A DNA stretch of 64,000 nucleotides from DATFVA01 sp963839165 (GTDB lineage: Bacteria > Bacteroidota > Ignavibacteria > Ignavibacteriales > Ignavibacteriaceae). The number at the start of each line of letters is the position of its first letter. Positions within the stretch are counted from its first letter, which is position 1. The notes beneath the pieces were generated by a model. That model saw nothing but the letters and a program-made list of their open reading frames with translations. It searched no databases and had not been told where the DNA came from. The position numbers were made by a program, and so were the translations under genes. Shown here piece after piece: positions 45,412 to 54,182 of this stretch. The stretch lies in NCBI GenBank assembly GCA_963839165.1, contig CAWIUG010000005.1:1302001-1366000 (forward strand), read 5' to 3'.

Positions 45412-46173
45412 TTACCTGGAGGATGATAATTGATTTTCAAGTTTGGATCGGAGATTTTTCAATTCATCGACTCTCCTGTTGTCAGGATACTTCTCGATAA
45501 ATTTTTCTATCTCGGTAATCGCCTCGTTCTTAATGTTCCGTTCAATAAGAACATTAATCTTGTTGTACATTGCCAGAGGAGCATATGGAGTATCATGATA
45601 AGTTTCTATAACCTCATCATAATATATTGTTGCAGCCTTTAGGTAATCAAGTTTTTCATATATCCCGGCTATTGAAAAGGTCTTTTCAGCTAGTTTATTG
45701 TTTAGTTCTGTTATCTTTTTTTCAGCATCAGGAACCTTGTCGTTGGTTGGGAAGAAATCTATGAAAGCCTGCAATTCCTGTATTGCTTTTTTGGTGTATT
45801 TCTGGTCAAGATTAAAATTGGGGGAAAGCTCATAATAACAATCTGCAAGCATATACTGTGATTCCGGTACAAATTCACTTGCCGGCATATTTTTAATCAG
45901 CTTGCTGAACTCAAAGGCAGCCATTATATATTCTTTCCGTGCAAAACGTGATTTGCCAAGGTAAAATTGCGCATCATCGGAAATCGAGCTTCCCGGATAC
46001 TGAAGAAGGATAGCCTGTAATTCATTTATAGCTTCAAGATAGTCTTCATCATTGTATAGATTGATGGCATATTCGAGCCTGCTTTCGCCGGTCATATTGG
46101 CCGTGTCTACACTCGAAGAACACCCTTCAAATACAAGCAGAAATATTGCAGGAATAAAAAATAAATATTTCAT
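45412..46173 (-). CDS. bamD: BamD-like outer-membrane assembly lipoprotein
   Basis: 253 residues with a lipobox (FLLVFEGCSSS, Cys18) and tandem TPR helices: RLEYAINLYNDEDYLEAINE, YPGSSISDDAQFYLGKSRFA, EFVPESQYMLADCYYELSPN and FFPTNDKVPDAEKKITELNN, with AFEFSKLIKNMP between. The length and the Pxx(A/S)xxx(A/F)xYxxG spacing are those of BamD/YfiO, which with BamA inserts beta-barrels in the outer membrane. It heads the long minus-strand unit that continues into ccm genes. Confidence 0.85.
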   Translation of the reverse strand: MKYLFFIPAIFLLVFEGCSSSVDTANMTGESRLEYAINLYNDEDYLEAINELQAILLQYPGSSISDDAQFYLGKSRFARKEYIMAAFEFSKLIKNMPASEFVPESQYMLADCYYELSPNFNLDQKYTKKAIQELQAFIDFFPTNDKVPDAEKKITELNNKLAEKTFSIAGIYEKLDYLKAATIYYDEVIETYHDTPYAPLAMYNKINVLIERNIKNEAITEIEKFIEKYPDNRRVDELKNLRSKLENQLSSSR

Positions 46174-46244
46174 AAAAAGCGGTTTTATTATAATTTAATT
46201 GAGAAAAATAACCAAATTAACATAGTAGTCAAAGGTATTTATTG

Positions 46245-46850
46245 CTACTTACTCCTTATCGTGAAGAAAAGGATCACTGCAAGAGCAGCTGTACCAACAG
46301 CAATCACAGGTTCGAGAATACCTGAAAAGAAAGGCTCGGATTTTAACCGGCCATGAGTGAAGGACCAGGCAGGGTTTTCGTATGAATTAATACTATCTAC
46401 TGCAACGGTATCTTGAAAAGCAAACTTAAAATTACGGGTGGTTATTAGCCTTCCGGAAAAATTTCCGCTCCCTGAAAGAATTAGTCTGCGGGGAACAAGA
46501 TAATCTCCTAAAAATCCATCCCGGAATATATCACCGTATAATGTTGAAGCGTCAGTGATCACATACTGCATTCTGAAAGAATTTTTCCTACCGACAAGCT
46601 TGTATCCACGCCCCGTCAGGTAAGTGATAATCTGCGAGTTAAATACGGCGTAAGTCCCCTCTTCAAGATCCAGACTGATCTGCGTAACCGTATCCGGTAT
46701 AACCTTCGTTAACTCAACTAGCGAAGAATCCACAAGCTGATTGAATATCTGCAGGTTGGTTTTCTCCTGAGCGCTGCATGTTATAACCGACAGAAGGATG
46801 ATTCCTGTAAGTAGTTTTAGCAGACCTTTTGTCGTTTTTCTTTCTGGCAA
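46245..46850 (-). CDS. Exported protein of unknown function with C-terminal membrane anchor
   Basis: 201 residues, unrecognised. A signal peptide (LLKLLTGIILLSVITCSA) is followed by a folded region (LQIFNQLVDSSLVELTKVIP, TYAVFNSQIITYLTGRGYKL) and a single C-terminal helix (ILEPVIAVGTAALAVILFFT) ending in RSK. The arrangement suggests a periplasmic domain held at the inner membrane. The start codon at 46850 gives a 10-residue basic n-region. Its neighbours are bamD and htpX, both envelope genes. Confidence 0.6.
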   Translation of the reverse strand: MPERKTTKGLLKLLTGIILLSVITCSAQEKTNLQIFNQLVDSSLVELTKVIPDTVTQISLDLEEGTYAVFNSQIITYLTGRGYKLVGRKNSFRMQYVITDASTLYGDIFRDGFLGDYLVPRRLILSGSGNFSGRLITTRNFKFAFQDTVAVDSINSYENPAWSFTHGRLKSEPFFSGILEPVIAVGTAALAVILFFTIRSK

Positions 46851-46937
46851 TAGAGATGATCTTTTTTTCTTAGGAAAAACTGTTACGGTAATTTAGGCAA
46901 TTCTCCTGTCTATCTTCAAGAAGTTTTATTATATCTT

Positions 46938-47783
46938 TTAGAGTTTTTCAGCCGATAGCTTCTCAAGTCGTTTTATTCTTTCCTCAATCGGAGGGTGAGT
47001 AGAGAACAATTTCATAACACCTCCGCCATGAAGAGGATTTATGATAAACATATGAGCTGTAGCAGGACCGGCATTATTAAGAGCCTTTACATCGTTTCCT
47101 GCCGAAATCTTACGAAGGGCAGAAGCCAGTCCAAGCGGATTGCCCGAGATTTCGGCACCGCCTGCGTCAGCGGCAAATTCACGCGATCTTGAAATCGCAA
47201 GCTGGAGAAGGGTTGCTGCAATTGGAGCCAGGATTAGCAGAAGAAGTCCCGATATTCCTCCGTCATCATCATCCCTGCCTCTGCCGAACATCATTGCCCA
47301 GCCTGCCATCTGAGCCACAAAAGTAATGGTACCTACCAGTGTGGCCGCAATCGTACCGGTAAGCATATCCCTGTGCTTAACGTGAGCAAGTTCATGGGAA
47401 ATAACGCCTGCAAGTTCTTCATTACTTAGCCCTTTGAGGATTCCGGTAGTAGCGGCAACTGCGGCATGTTCAGGACTTCTGCCGGTTGCAAAGGCGTTCG
47501 GTGTGGGATCGTTAATTATATAGACCTTAGGCATAGGTAGGTTCGCGCTGGCTGCAAGTTGTTGAACCAATACATAAAACTTCGGAGCTGTTTCTATTGT
47601 TACTTCTTTCGCCTTGTACATTGAAAGCACAACCTTATCAGAGAACCAGTAGGCACCAAAGTTCATCATCAGGGCAAATATAAAAGCTATAGTCATACCT
47701 GTGGAACCGCCCAGGAAGTATCCGACAAGCAGAAATAGGATCATCATAACTGTCATAAGAAAGACAGTTTTAAGGGTATTCAT
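46938..47783 (-). CDS. htpX: HtpX membrane-bound M48 zinc metalloprotease
   Basis: 281 residues. Two N-terminal membrane helices, then the M48 core with zinc motif HELAH at 130-134 (ISHELAHVKHRDM), the PNAFATGRSPEHAAVAAT stretch ahead of it and the third ligand Glu in SREFAADAGGAE near 205. Two more hydrophobic segments flank a short acidic loop (GRGRDDDDGG). HtpX degrades misfolded inner-membrane proteins, often under heat or envelope stress. Length and motifs are typical. Confidence 0.93.
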   Translation of the reverse strand: MNTLKTVFLMTVMMILFLLVGYFLGGSTGMTIAFIFALMMNFGAYWFSDKVVLSMYKAKEVTIETAPKFYVLVQQLAASANLPMPKVYIINDPTPNAFATGRSPEHAAVAATTGILKGLSNEELAGVISHELAHVKHRDMLTGTIAATLVGTITFVAQMAGWAMMFGRGRDDDDGGISGLLLLILAPIAATLLQLAISRSREFAADAGGAEISGNPLGLASALRKISAGNDVKALNNAGPATAHMFIINPLHGGGVMKLFSTHPPIEERIKRLEKLSAEKL

Positions 47784-47842
47784 TTTTTCTCCGGTATTAT
47801 TTATTTCAAAATTACTTAATGAGTAAAATTATATCAAGGAAA

Positions 47843-47869
47843 TACCTGCCCGTTAAACAAGGGCAGGTA
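47843..47869 (-). terminator. Hairpin terminator after the zinc-ribbon protein gene
   Basis: TACCTGCCC and GGGCAGGTA form a 9-bp perfect stem with a 9-base loop, 32 bases beyond the stop of the minus-strand gene. The T-run is weak (TTTCC), so termination efficiency is uncertain. Confidence 0.6.
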
Positions 47870-47900
47870 CATCTTAAACAATTTCAGCTGTATAAAGGTT

Positions 47901-48518
47901 TCACTGGGGGGAAAGTGTATGCCCGCATTTTGAGCAGAAAATGCTGCCTGACTCATTCTGTGCTCCGCAGGTAGGACAATAAACGGTATTTGATAAGCGC
48001 AAATCATCTATAGAAGTAAAACCTGCCGCCCTGTTAACGGTTATCACCTGGTATAAGTTTAAAGCAAAAGCGGCAATAAGCAGTATCAGCGACAGGTAAT
48101 ATCCCCATTCATATGATACTTCAATGATCTTAAAATCGAAATCTCCTGTCACCTCCCCTCCTATGCTTGATCTCAGGAATAGCAGCATTAATGCTCCCAG
48201 TGCACCTGCAATCAGGGAAATAATCCTTGAATAACGGGGTATAAGCGAAACCACTATCCCCAGTAAAGCAAAAATAAATGCTGCAACTGCTAGTGGTTCG
48301 GAGTTAACATCCCGCTGTTTATCGAGGTTGGGATTTGTCCGCCCGTTATCAATATTCTCCATTTCAAATTTTTCTATCTTTGTACCGGTTATTAATTCCA
48401 TACCCGTAATGGTAGCTAAATGCTGACCCTGGCACGTAAAGCTTACAAAGGGAAGAAAAAAGCAGAGGGCAGCCAGAAGGAATAAGGATGGCGAAACGAA
48501 TTTGGAAGACTCATTCAT
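47901..48518 (-). CDS. Membrane protein with C-terminal zinc ribbon
   Basis: 205 residues. Four hydrophobic segments (LFLLAALCFFLPFVSFTCQG, AVAAFIFALLGIVVSLIP, IISLIAGALGALMLLFL, GYYLSLILLIAAFALNLYQV) are followed by a zinc ribbon with two CxxC pairs (YCPTCGAQNESGSIFCSKCG) at the very end, predicted on the cytoplasmic side. Such zinc-ribbon membrane proteins are common but uncharacterised. A short soluble loop after the first helix (about 40-75) faces the periplasm. Confidence 0.7.
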   Translation of the reverse strand: MNESSKFVSPSLFLLAALCFFLPFVSFTCQGQHLATITGMELITGTKIEKFEMENIDNGRTNPNLDKQRDVNSEPLAVAAFIFALLGIVVSLIPRYSRIISLIAGALGALMLLFLRSSIGGEVTGDFDFKIIEVSYEWGYYLSLILLIAAFALNLYQVITVNRAAGFTSIDDLRLSNTVYCPTCGAQNESGSIFCSKCGHTLSPQ

Positions 48519-48722
48519 TCAAGATCCTTTCAATTTTTTTATTGGATTTCTTAATATGATTCCTGAGTCATCATTTCACTGCCTGACGTCATACTGTTCT
48601 GTTCTTGCAGTGAAAATAAAGATAATTTGTGGTAAACAAAAGAAAAATAATGGTTACTCAGAGTTTTGCCCTTGCCTTTATTAGCGAATATGGTTAAATA
48701 TTGACGAAAAATTTGGGAGTTT

Positions 48723-49658
48723 ATGAAAATAGCAGCCGCTTTACTTCTTTCATTATTAATTCTTTCACCGGTCATGGTCTCTGCACAGAATACTTATGAT
48801 TTTCTTAGACTCGATATGAGTGCCCGTGCAGGTGCTCTTGCCGGCAGCTTTGTGTCAAATAATGATGATCCCGATGTTATTTTTTATAACCCCGCGGGAC
48901 TCGATCTGCTGGAGGGACAGCCTGTTTCCTTTTCTTTTGTAAAGCATCTTTTGGATATAAATCTTGCAAGTCTCAGTTATTCCCGTGAATTTGAAGGGAT
49001 AGGAAGGTTTGGCGCTGCAGTAAAGTATATTAATTACGGTACCTTTACAGGAGCCAATGATGTCGGCGTTAAGACGGAGGATTTTGGCGCCGGTGAGGTT
49101 GCATTTATAATGGGATATGCGAATGCACTCGATGAGAATTTTTACTATGGTGCGAATGTCAAGTTTATTTATTCGGGAATTGAAAAACGTTCCTCGACAG
49201 GACTTGCGGCAGACTTAGGCCTCCACTATACTATCCCCGCAGCTATGGTTGATATCGGTTTCGCTGCCCTTAATATGGGGTCTCAGATTACAACATATAT
49301 CGATACGAAAGAGTCGCTCCCCCTCGATATCGTTATTGGTGTCTCAAAACGACTTGAGAACCTTCCGGTACGTGTTTCTCTCGACTTTCATAAATTGAAT
49401 GAAGACCGTGATGACTTTGTACAGCGGTTTAAGGCATTTACCGCCGGCGCAGAGTTCAGCCTGAGTAAAGTAGTGAGCCTCCGTTTTGGTTACGATAATG
49501 AAAAGAGGTCTGAACTTAAGGTTGGAACAACAGCCGGTATTGCAGGCTTTAATGCGGGGTTAGGTTTGGTTATCTCCGATTATACATTCGATTATGGTTT
49601 CAGCTCGCTTGGCACGATTGGCGCTCTGCACCGGATAAGCATAGCTACAGCACTTTAA
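48723..49658 (+). CDS. PorV/PorQ-family outer-membrane beta-barrel protein
   Basis: 311 residues with a signal peptide (ALLLSLLILSPVMVSAQ). The mature N-terminus FLRLDMSARAGALAGSFV then PDVIFYNPAGL is the hallmark of the PorV/PorQ (UPF0164) barrel group that assists type IX secretion. Alternating strands end in FDYGFSSLGTIGALHRISIA, as in outer-membrane barrels. It would support export of the type IX cargo encoded elsewhere in the window. PorV and PorQ cannot be separated with certainty here. A GGGAG ribosome site lies three bases before the ATG. Confidence 0.8.
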   Translation: MKIAAALLLSLLILSPVMVSAQNTYDFLRLDMSARAGALAGSFVSNNDDPDVIFYNPAGLDLLEGQPVSFSFVKHLLDINLASLSYSREFEGIGRFGAAVKYINYGTFTGANDVGVKTEDFGAGEVAFIMGYANALDENFYYGANVKFIYSGIEKRSSTGLAADLGLHYTIPAAMVDIGFAALNMGSQITTYIDTKESLPLDIVIGVSKRLENLPVRVSLDFHKLNEDRDDFVQRFKAFTAGAEFSLSKVVSLRFGYDNEKRSELKVGTTAGIAGFNAGLGLVISDYTFDYGFSSLGTIGALHRISIATAL

Positions 49659-49696
49659 ACAGTATCGGAATCAAGCGATCTTTTAGAGCGATAGAT

Positions 49697-50503
49697 TTAC
49701 GGTTTGTACGGGTTTTCGATATATTTTTTAGCAAGCGAATGGGAACTTCCGTATTCTTTCATATCAAGAAGTTCATCATAATAGTCAAGGGCCTTTCCCC
49801 TGTTTCCCATCTGATCATTTATCATCCCGAGGTATAATACAGAATTTATCCAGAATCCTGATTCACCATCCTTATCAATTTCTTTAGAGTAATCAACACA
49901 TTCATTAAAATAATACTCTGAGGAATCCAGATCGTTATTATTCTTATATTGTAATCCCACATAATAAACAGCTTCCCGCTTTGCAGGCAGCACAGTATAA
50001 CCGGTCAACCCGGAGTCCGCTTTTGCCAGTACATCTTTAAAGATTTGCGCTGACATAACATAATCCCCTTTTCTAGCTGCTATTCTCCCTTTCCATCTTT
50101 CAAAAACGGGATTATCAGGGAATTCATCGTTCAGCATCGTTGCATATTCATACGCCTTGAAAGGATTATTTTCATAATTATAATACAGGGTCATCAGAAA
50201 ATACCGGGCTTCATATTTTGCATATTTTCCATTCTCGGCTGTATTATTTAGTTCTTTCAGTCCTTTTTCTTTATCTCCTGAAGGGAAGAAGATCATCAGC
50301 GGTTTCATCAGGGGATACTGCTCGGGAATTACTGAAGCATAATAGTCATAAATACCAAAGCCAAGCTGTACATCTTTATTGTTGGGATCGAGGTTACTTG
50401 CACGTTCAACTATCGGAAGCGCCTCCCGTCCGTCATCAGCAGCCTTCAGCCAGCTCTCCCTTAATGACCTTAACCTACCTCTGAACCCGATAGCTCCTCC
50501 TTT
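49697..50503 (-). pseudogene. C-terminal part of a frameshifted TPR protein
   Basis: About 268 residues in frame after the shift: KGGAIGFRGRLRSLRESWLK, then VERASNLDPNNKDVQLGFGI and repeated TPR helices (YNYENNPFKAYEYATMLNDE, YYVGLQYKNNNDLDSSEYYF, MGNRGKALDYYDELLDM). It continues the protein begun at 50876. It could start on its own at an ATG at 50611, but the first 36 residues would then come from antisense-like sequence within the other frame, which is unlikely. It is possibly still expressed if the shift is recoded or is a sequencing error. Confidence 0.7.
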
Positions 50504-50876
50504 AAAAGAATAGAGCGTCAACATTATCAGGATTATCGTCAAGCAGCTGATCACACTGATAGATAACGTCTTCAAGTTTCTGGAAGAAAATTTCGTCGTG
50601 AGATTCATCATCAGGATTGATAAGAATTTTCCACCAGTCTATCATGGCAAGGAAGAATCTCCCGGCGGGATGATCCGGGTAATCTGCAATCAACTCCCTG
50701 AAGGTTTTTTCTGCCTGCTCAAATTTTATATCATAGATCTGTTTGATTCCCTTGCCGGCAAGTGAATCAAATTTTGTTCCCTGGGGATGAACCGGGACTG
50801 ATAGTATTAATAAAGCCAGCGCTGCAAAAAGGAAATTTTTCAACCTTTCTCCGGAATTTTTTAAAAGACACTTCAT
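50502..50876 (-). pseudogene. N-terminal part of the frameshifted TPR protein
   Basis: 124 residues: a signal peptide (FLFAALALLILSVPVHPQG) and the first TPR units (IYDIKFEQAEKTFRELIADY, FFLAMIDWWKILINPDDESH, CDQLLDDNPDNVDALFF). It ends at TTC TTT TAA. Deleting one T in the TTTT run gives ALFFKGGAIGFRGR, the expected continuation in the next frame. The joined protein would have about 390 residues, a normal length for this kind of exported TPR protein. The stop sits precisely on the shift site. Confidence 0.72.
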
Positions 50877-50883
50877 ATATATG

Positions 50884-50919
50884 AAAAAGCGGAGATAATT
50901 TTCAATTTATTACCTCCGC
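50884..50919 (-). terminator. Rho-independent terminator before the TPR gene
   Basis: On the minus strand GCGGAGGTAAT pairs with ATTATCTCCGC (one G-T pair) across a 9-base loop and is followed by TTTTT. It ends the transcript of the lipoprotein gene at 50955-51839. Confidence 0.85.
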
Positions 50920-50954
50920 AGTAATAGAAAAGTTTCGTGTAAATAAATTATAAA

Positions 50955-51839
50955 TTACAGCACTTTAAGACCTTCTATGGGCTGAATTTTATAATCAAAA
51001 ACTACATTATAATATGGCGGTATTGCACCGGCAAGATAGTGTATGGCCTTTACCCAAACTTTTATGTAATAACCTTCCATCGTTTTAAGCAGGTATACAT
51101 AGTTTGAATCTATCCTGATAGAATCCTTGTCCGGTTCAGTCAGATTTGTCTGATCGAAAGCATCCTGGCCGGTTCCTACCTTAAGAAACTTTGTAGACCT
51201 GGTTCCCGGCGGATATTGATCAGGTGAATAAAAAGTAAGAGAATCGTTCACTTCGCCTCTCATTATCATATCTATCGTTCCTGCATTTGATGGGTCAAAT
51301 AAATAGTTTGTACCCTGCCCGTTCTGTATATTCCATCCATACCCGCTCTTAATAATACTTGTATCCCCGGACTTATATTGATCTATGGTTCCGTCGGTTC
51401 TGTAATATACTCCTGCATAAACGGGTGTACCTGTAGAATCACTCTCGGTTCCATCGTCAAGTTCTGAGAAAACGAAGGTTTGGAACCTCGAGTTTAACCC
51501 TATAGAATCAATCGTAAAATAATGTACTGAAGGGGGAAATCCTTTAACCTGGTGAGTTGATATTACATTATGGTTTTCATCTACTTTATAGGTTAGGACT
51601 TTATATCCGCTGAAATTGCTGCGGTTTTCATCAGGAGAAGCATCCCAGGTGATAAACGCCGTTGAGTGCTGGCCTGTTGAATCTGAGTTAATCACAAGCG
51701 AAACATTTTCCGGAGCAGCAACGCCTGTGGATGGGGCGGGAGGATTATCGCTGCTGCTGCAGCCCGTGCCTGTAAATGGAAGGGTTAGTAATAATAAGCC
51801 TGAAAAAAATAAAAGTATCCTGATTTTAGCATTAAACAT
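50955..51839 (-). CDS. Lipoprotein with fibronectin-type-III-like domain, unknown function
   Basis: 294 residues with a lipobox (LLLTLPFTGTGC, Cys27). After a Ser/Pro linker comes an Fn3-like segment (APENVSLVINSDSTGQHSTA, FITWDASPDENRSNFSGYKV), then a strand-rich domain of unknown type (YRTDGTIDQYKSGDTSIIKS, NAGTIDMIMRGEVNDSLTFY, GYYIKVWVKAIHYL). It probably sits on a membrane facing the periplasm or surface. There is no operon partner; it lies between glycyl-tRNA synthetase and the TPR gene. Confidence 0.65.
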   Translation of the reverse strand: MFNAKIRILLFFSGLLLLTLPFTGTGCSSSDNPPAPSTGVAAPENVSLVINSDSTGQHSTAFITWDASPDENRSNFSGYKVLTYKVDENHNVISTHQVKGFPPSVHYFTIDSIGLNSRFQTFVFSELDDGTESDSTGTPVYAGVYYRTDGTIDQYKSGDTSIIKSGYGWNIQNGQGTNYLFDPSNAGTIDMIMRGEVNDSLTFYSPDQYPPGTRSTKFLKVGTGQDAFDQTNLTEPDKDSIRIDSNYVYLLKTMEGYYIKVWVKAIHYLAGAIPPYYNVVFDYKIQPIEGLKVL

Positions 51840-51929
51840 AAATTCTCCTTGGTTTTCAAATATTCAATCCTTTTGTAACGTAGGATTGAACAGAAGAATT
51901 TACTATAATACTAATCACGCATGTGATAT

Positions 51930-53429
51930 CTATATAGTCAATTTATCCAGCAGATAGCCTTTCAGAGCGGTTGATGCAACCCTAACCTGCTCCATTGAAT
52001 CTCTTTCACGAACTGTAACAGTACTGTCTTCCAGCGTCTGGGTGTCAACAGTGATACAGAAAGGTGTTCCTGCTTCATCCTGCCTTCTGTACCTTCTTCC
52101 AACCGCACCTTTATCATCGTAAAATACCTTAAAGTTTTTCCTGAGGTCAGTTTCAATTTGACGTGCTATTTCGGGCATTCCATCTTTATTTACCAGAGGG
52201 AAAATCGCTGCTTTAACAGGTGCAAGTTTAGGGTGAAAACGCAGAACGGAACGGATTTCTCCTTTAACTTCCTCTTCATAATAAGCATCTACAAGGAAGG
52301 CCATAAAAGATCTGCTGGCCCCTGAAGAGGTTTCGATGATAAACGGAAGAAATTTTTCTTTTGATTCTTCATCAAAATATTTCATTGATTTACCGGAAAA
52401 CTCTTCATGTCTGCTAAGGTCGAAGTTTGTTCTGTTATGGATACCTTCAATCTCACCCCATCCGAACGGGAACTGGTATTCAATATCCGTGGCTTCTTTG
52501 GCATAGTGTGCAAGCTTATCAGCGGGATGATCGTGAAAACGGAGTTTTGATTCTGTCATTCCAAGTGATTTATACCAGCCGATTCTCTGATCTTTCCAAT
52601 AGTCGTACCACTTCTTATCTTCTGTAGGATTAACGAAGAATTGCATTTCCATCTGTTCAAACTCCCTGGTTCTGAAAAGGAAGTTCTTTGTGTTGATTTC
52701 ATTTCTGAATGCTTTGCCTATCTGAGCAATTCCGAAAGGGAGTTTCTGGCGGGATGCATTCTGCACGTTAAGGAAATTGACAAAGATACCCTGTGCTGTT
52801 TCAGGCCGTAGATATACAACCGCACCGGAATCCTCAACCGGACCAATAAATGTCTTAAACATAAGGTTGAACTGACGCGCTGAGGTAAAAGTACCCTTGT
52901 TGCCGCATTGGGGACAGTTAAGCTCTGATAGAAGAATAGAACTAAGTTCTTTGTTCTCAAGTATCGCAGTAAGCGCAATGTCAATACCAGCCTCGCCTCC
53001 GGATGCAGAAGCTTCCAGTATACTTTCAAATATGTGAGATAACGTTGCGTTGTCGGCTACTTGTTTCTTTACTTCCTCGATGGCTTTAATTTTTTTCTTT
53101 TCATTTATCAGGTCGCCTAATAGATCTACACGGAACCTTGCTTTACACTGCTTACAGTCCACCATAGGATCAGTAAAGTTTTCTACATGCCCCGAAGCTT
53201 CCCAGACACGGGGGTGCATCAGGATGGATGCATCCAGTCCCTCCACATCTTCTCTGTAGGTCATAAACTTCCACCATTCCTCCTTAACGTTCTTCAGAAG
53301 CTCAACACCCAGAGGCCCGTAATCCCAGCAACCGTTTAATCCTCCGTATATCTCGCTCGACTGAAATACAAATCCTTTTCTTTTCGATAGTGATACAATT
53401 TTATCCAGCAAATCCGTCTGTTTGGCCAT
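51930..53429 (-). CDS. glyS: Glycyl-tRNA synthetase, homodimeric class II type
   Basis: 499 residues, typical for the eukaryote/Bacteroidetes-style single-chain enzyme. Motifs include KRKGFVFQSSEIYGGLNGCW then DYGPLG near the start, HPRVWEASGHVENFTDP near 70-86, class II motif 2 (FLFRTREFEQMEMQFF near 250), the SGKSMKYFDEE region and motif 3-like ETSSGASRSFMAFLVDAYYE near 365. Two CxxC pairs (CKQC near 92, CPQC near 173) may form a zinc site in the insertion. The C-terminal anticodon-binding domain has the ARQIETDLRKNFKVFYDDKG segment. It is divergent from the DUF47-PiT pair. Confidence 0.95.
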   Translation of the reverse strand: MAKQTDLLDKIVSLSKRKGFVFQSSEIYGGLNGCWDYGPLGVELLKNVKEEWWKFMTYREDVEGLDASILMHPRVWEASGHVENFTDPMVDCKQCKARFRVDLLGDLINEKKKIKAIEEVKKQVADNATLSHIFESILEASASGGEAGIDIALTAILENKELSSILLSELNCPQCGNKGTFTSARQFNLMFKTFIGPVEDSGAVVYLRPETAQGIFVNFLNVQNASRQKLPFGIAQIGKAFRNEINTKNFLFRTREFEQMEMQFFVNPTEDKKWYDYWKDQRIGWYKSLGMTESKLRFHDHPADKLAHYAKEATDIEYQFPFGWGEIEGIHNRTNFDLSRHEEFSGKSMKYFDEESKEKFLPFIIETSSGASRSFMAFLVDAYYEEEVKGEIRSVLRFHPKLAPVKAAIFPLVNKDGMPEIARQIETDLRKNFKVFYDDKGAVGRRYRRQDEAGTPFCITVDTQTLEDSTVTVRERDSMEQVRVASTALKGYLLDKLTI

Positions 53430-53510
53430 GGAATTCCTTTTATACTTGAAAATTGAGTGGAAATATACAAAAATGATCGAGGTTCTGAAAACAACATGGC
53501 CCGCGTTCCA

Positions 53511-53542
53511 TTTCTCAAATAGTGTATAATTTTTTATCTTTG
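53511..53542 (+). promoter_or_regulatory. Candidate Bacteroidetes-type promoter for the DUF47-PiT operon
   Basis: TATCTTTG (53535-53542) fits the -7 element TAnnTTTG known from Bacteroidetes, and TTTC (53511-53514) lies 20 bases upstream where a TTTG-like -33 element is expected. The start codon is 27 bases further. Whether this lineage uses that promoter type is uncertain. Confidence 0.35.
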
Positions 53543-53569
53543 CTCCTCGAAAGAGATTAAGGAAAAAAC

Positions 53570-54181
53570 ATGCTAAAAAGATTACTGCCGAAGGAAGAGA
53601 AGTACTTCGATAATTTCAAGGAAATGATAACCCATATCGGGGAAATGGCTGATCTTACTCATCAGCTTTTTACGAATGAACAAATTAACAAAGATATACT
53701 TCTCAAGATCAAACCTCTTGAACTTAGGTGTGATGAAATAACATCAAAGGTAACCAAGAGGCTCAATAAAACTTACATCACCCCTTTTGATAGGGAGGAT
53801 ATATTCGGTCTGATAAAAAGACTGGATGATATAAGCGATATGCTGCTGGGAGCAACAAGCAGAGTTGAAACTTATAATATCCAGGCTAAAGTTAAATATG
53901 CGGATAAGCTTTCTGCGGTGGTAGTTGAACAGGTGAAGGAGCTTGGTATTGCGATACAGGATCTGAAAGTTAAGCGTACTAACGAAATGAAAGCGGTTAA
54001 AGTTCTTGAAACGGAGGCTGATAATATATACAGACAGGCCTTAAAGGAACTTTTCGAGAATGAGACCAATGCAATCGAAATCATAAAGAGAAAAGAAATT
54101 TTGGAGATACTTGAGAATACATCCGATAAGTGTCAGTCGACCGCAAACCTGATAATCAGCCTTTTCATTAAGAATACATAA
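53570..54181 (+). CDS. DUF47/PhoU-like accessory protein of the phosphate transporter
   Basis: 203 residues, all helical, with the PhoU-like repeat motifs ITHIGEMADLTHQLF, CDEITSKVTKRLNKTYITPF then DREDIFGLIKRLDDISDML, and ETEADNIYRQALKELFEN. DUF47 proteins are regularly encoded directly before a PiT permease and probably regulate it. Here the stop is two bases ahead of the PiT start. Confidence 0.9.
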   Translation: MLKRLLPKEEKYFDNFKEMITHIGEMADLTHQLFTNEQINKDILLKIKPLELRCDEITSKVTKRLNKTYITPFDREDIFGLIKRLDDISDMLLGATSRVETYNIQAKVKYADKLSAVVVEQVKELGIAIQDLKVKRTNEMKAVKVLETEADNIYRQALKELFENETNAIEIIKRKEILEILENTSDKCQSTANLIISLFIKNT

Positions 54182-54182
54182 T

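Noticed and set aside
49697..50611. Independent TPR gene starting at 50611
   Set aside because: Its first ~36 residues overlap the N-terminal half in another frame, and the homologous sequence begins only after the shift site.
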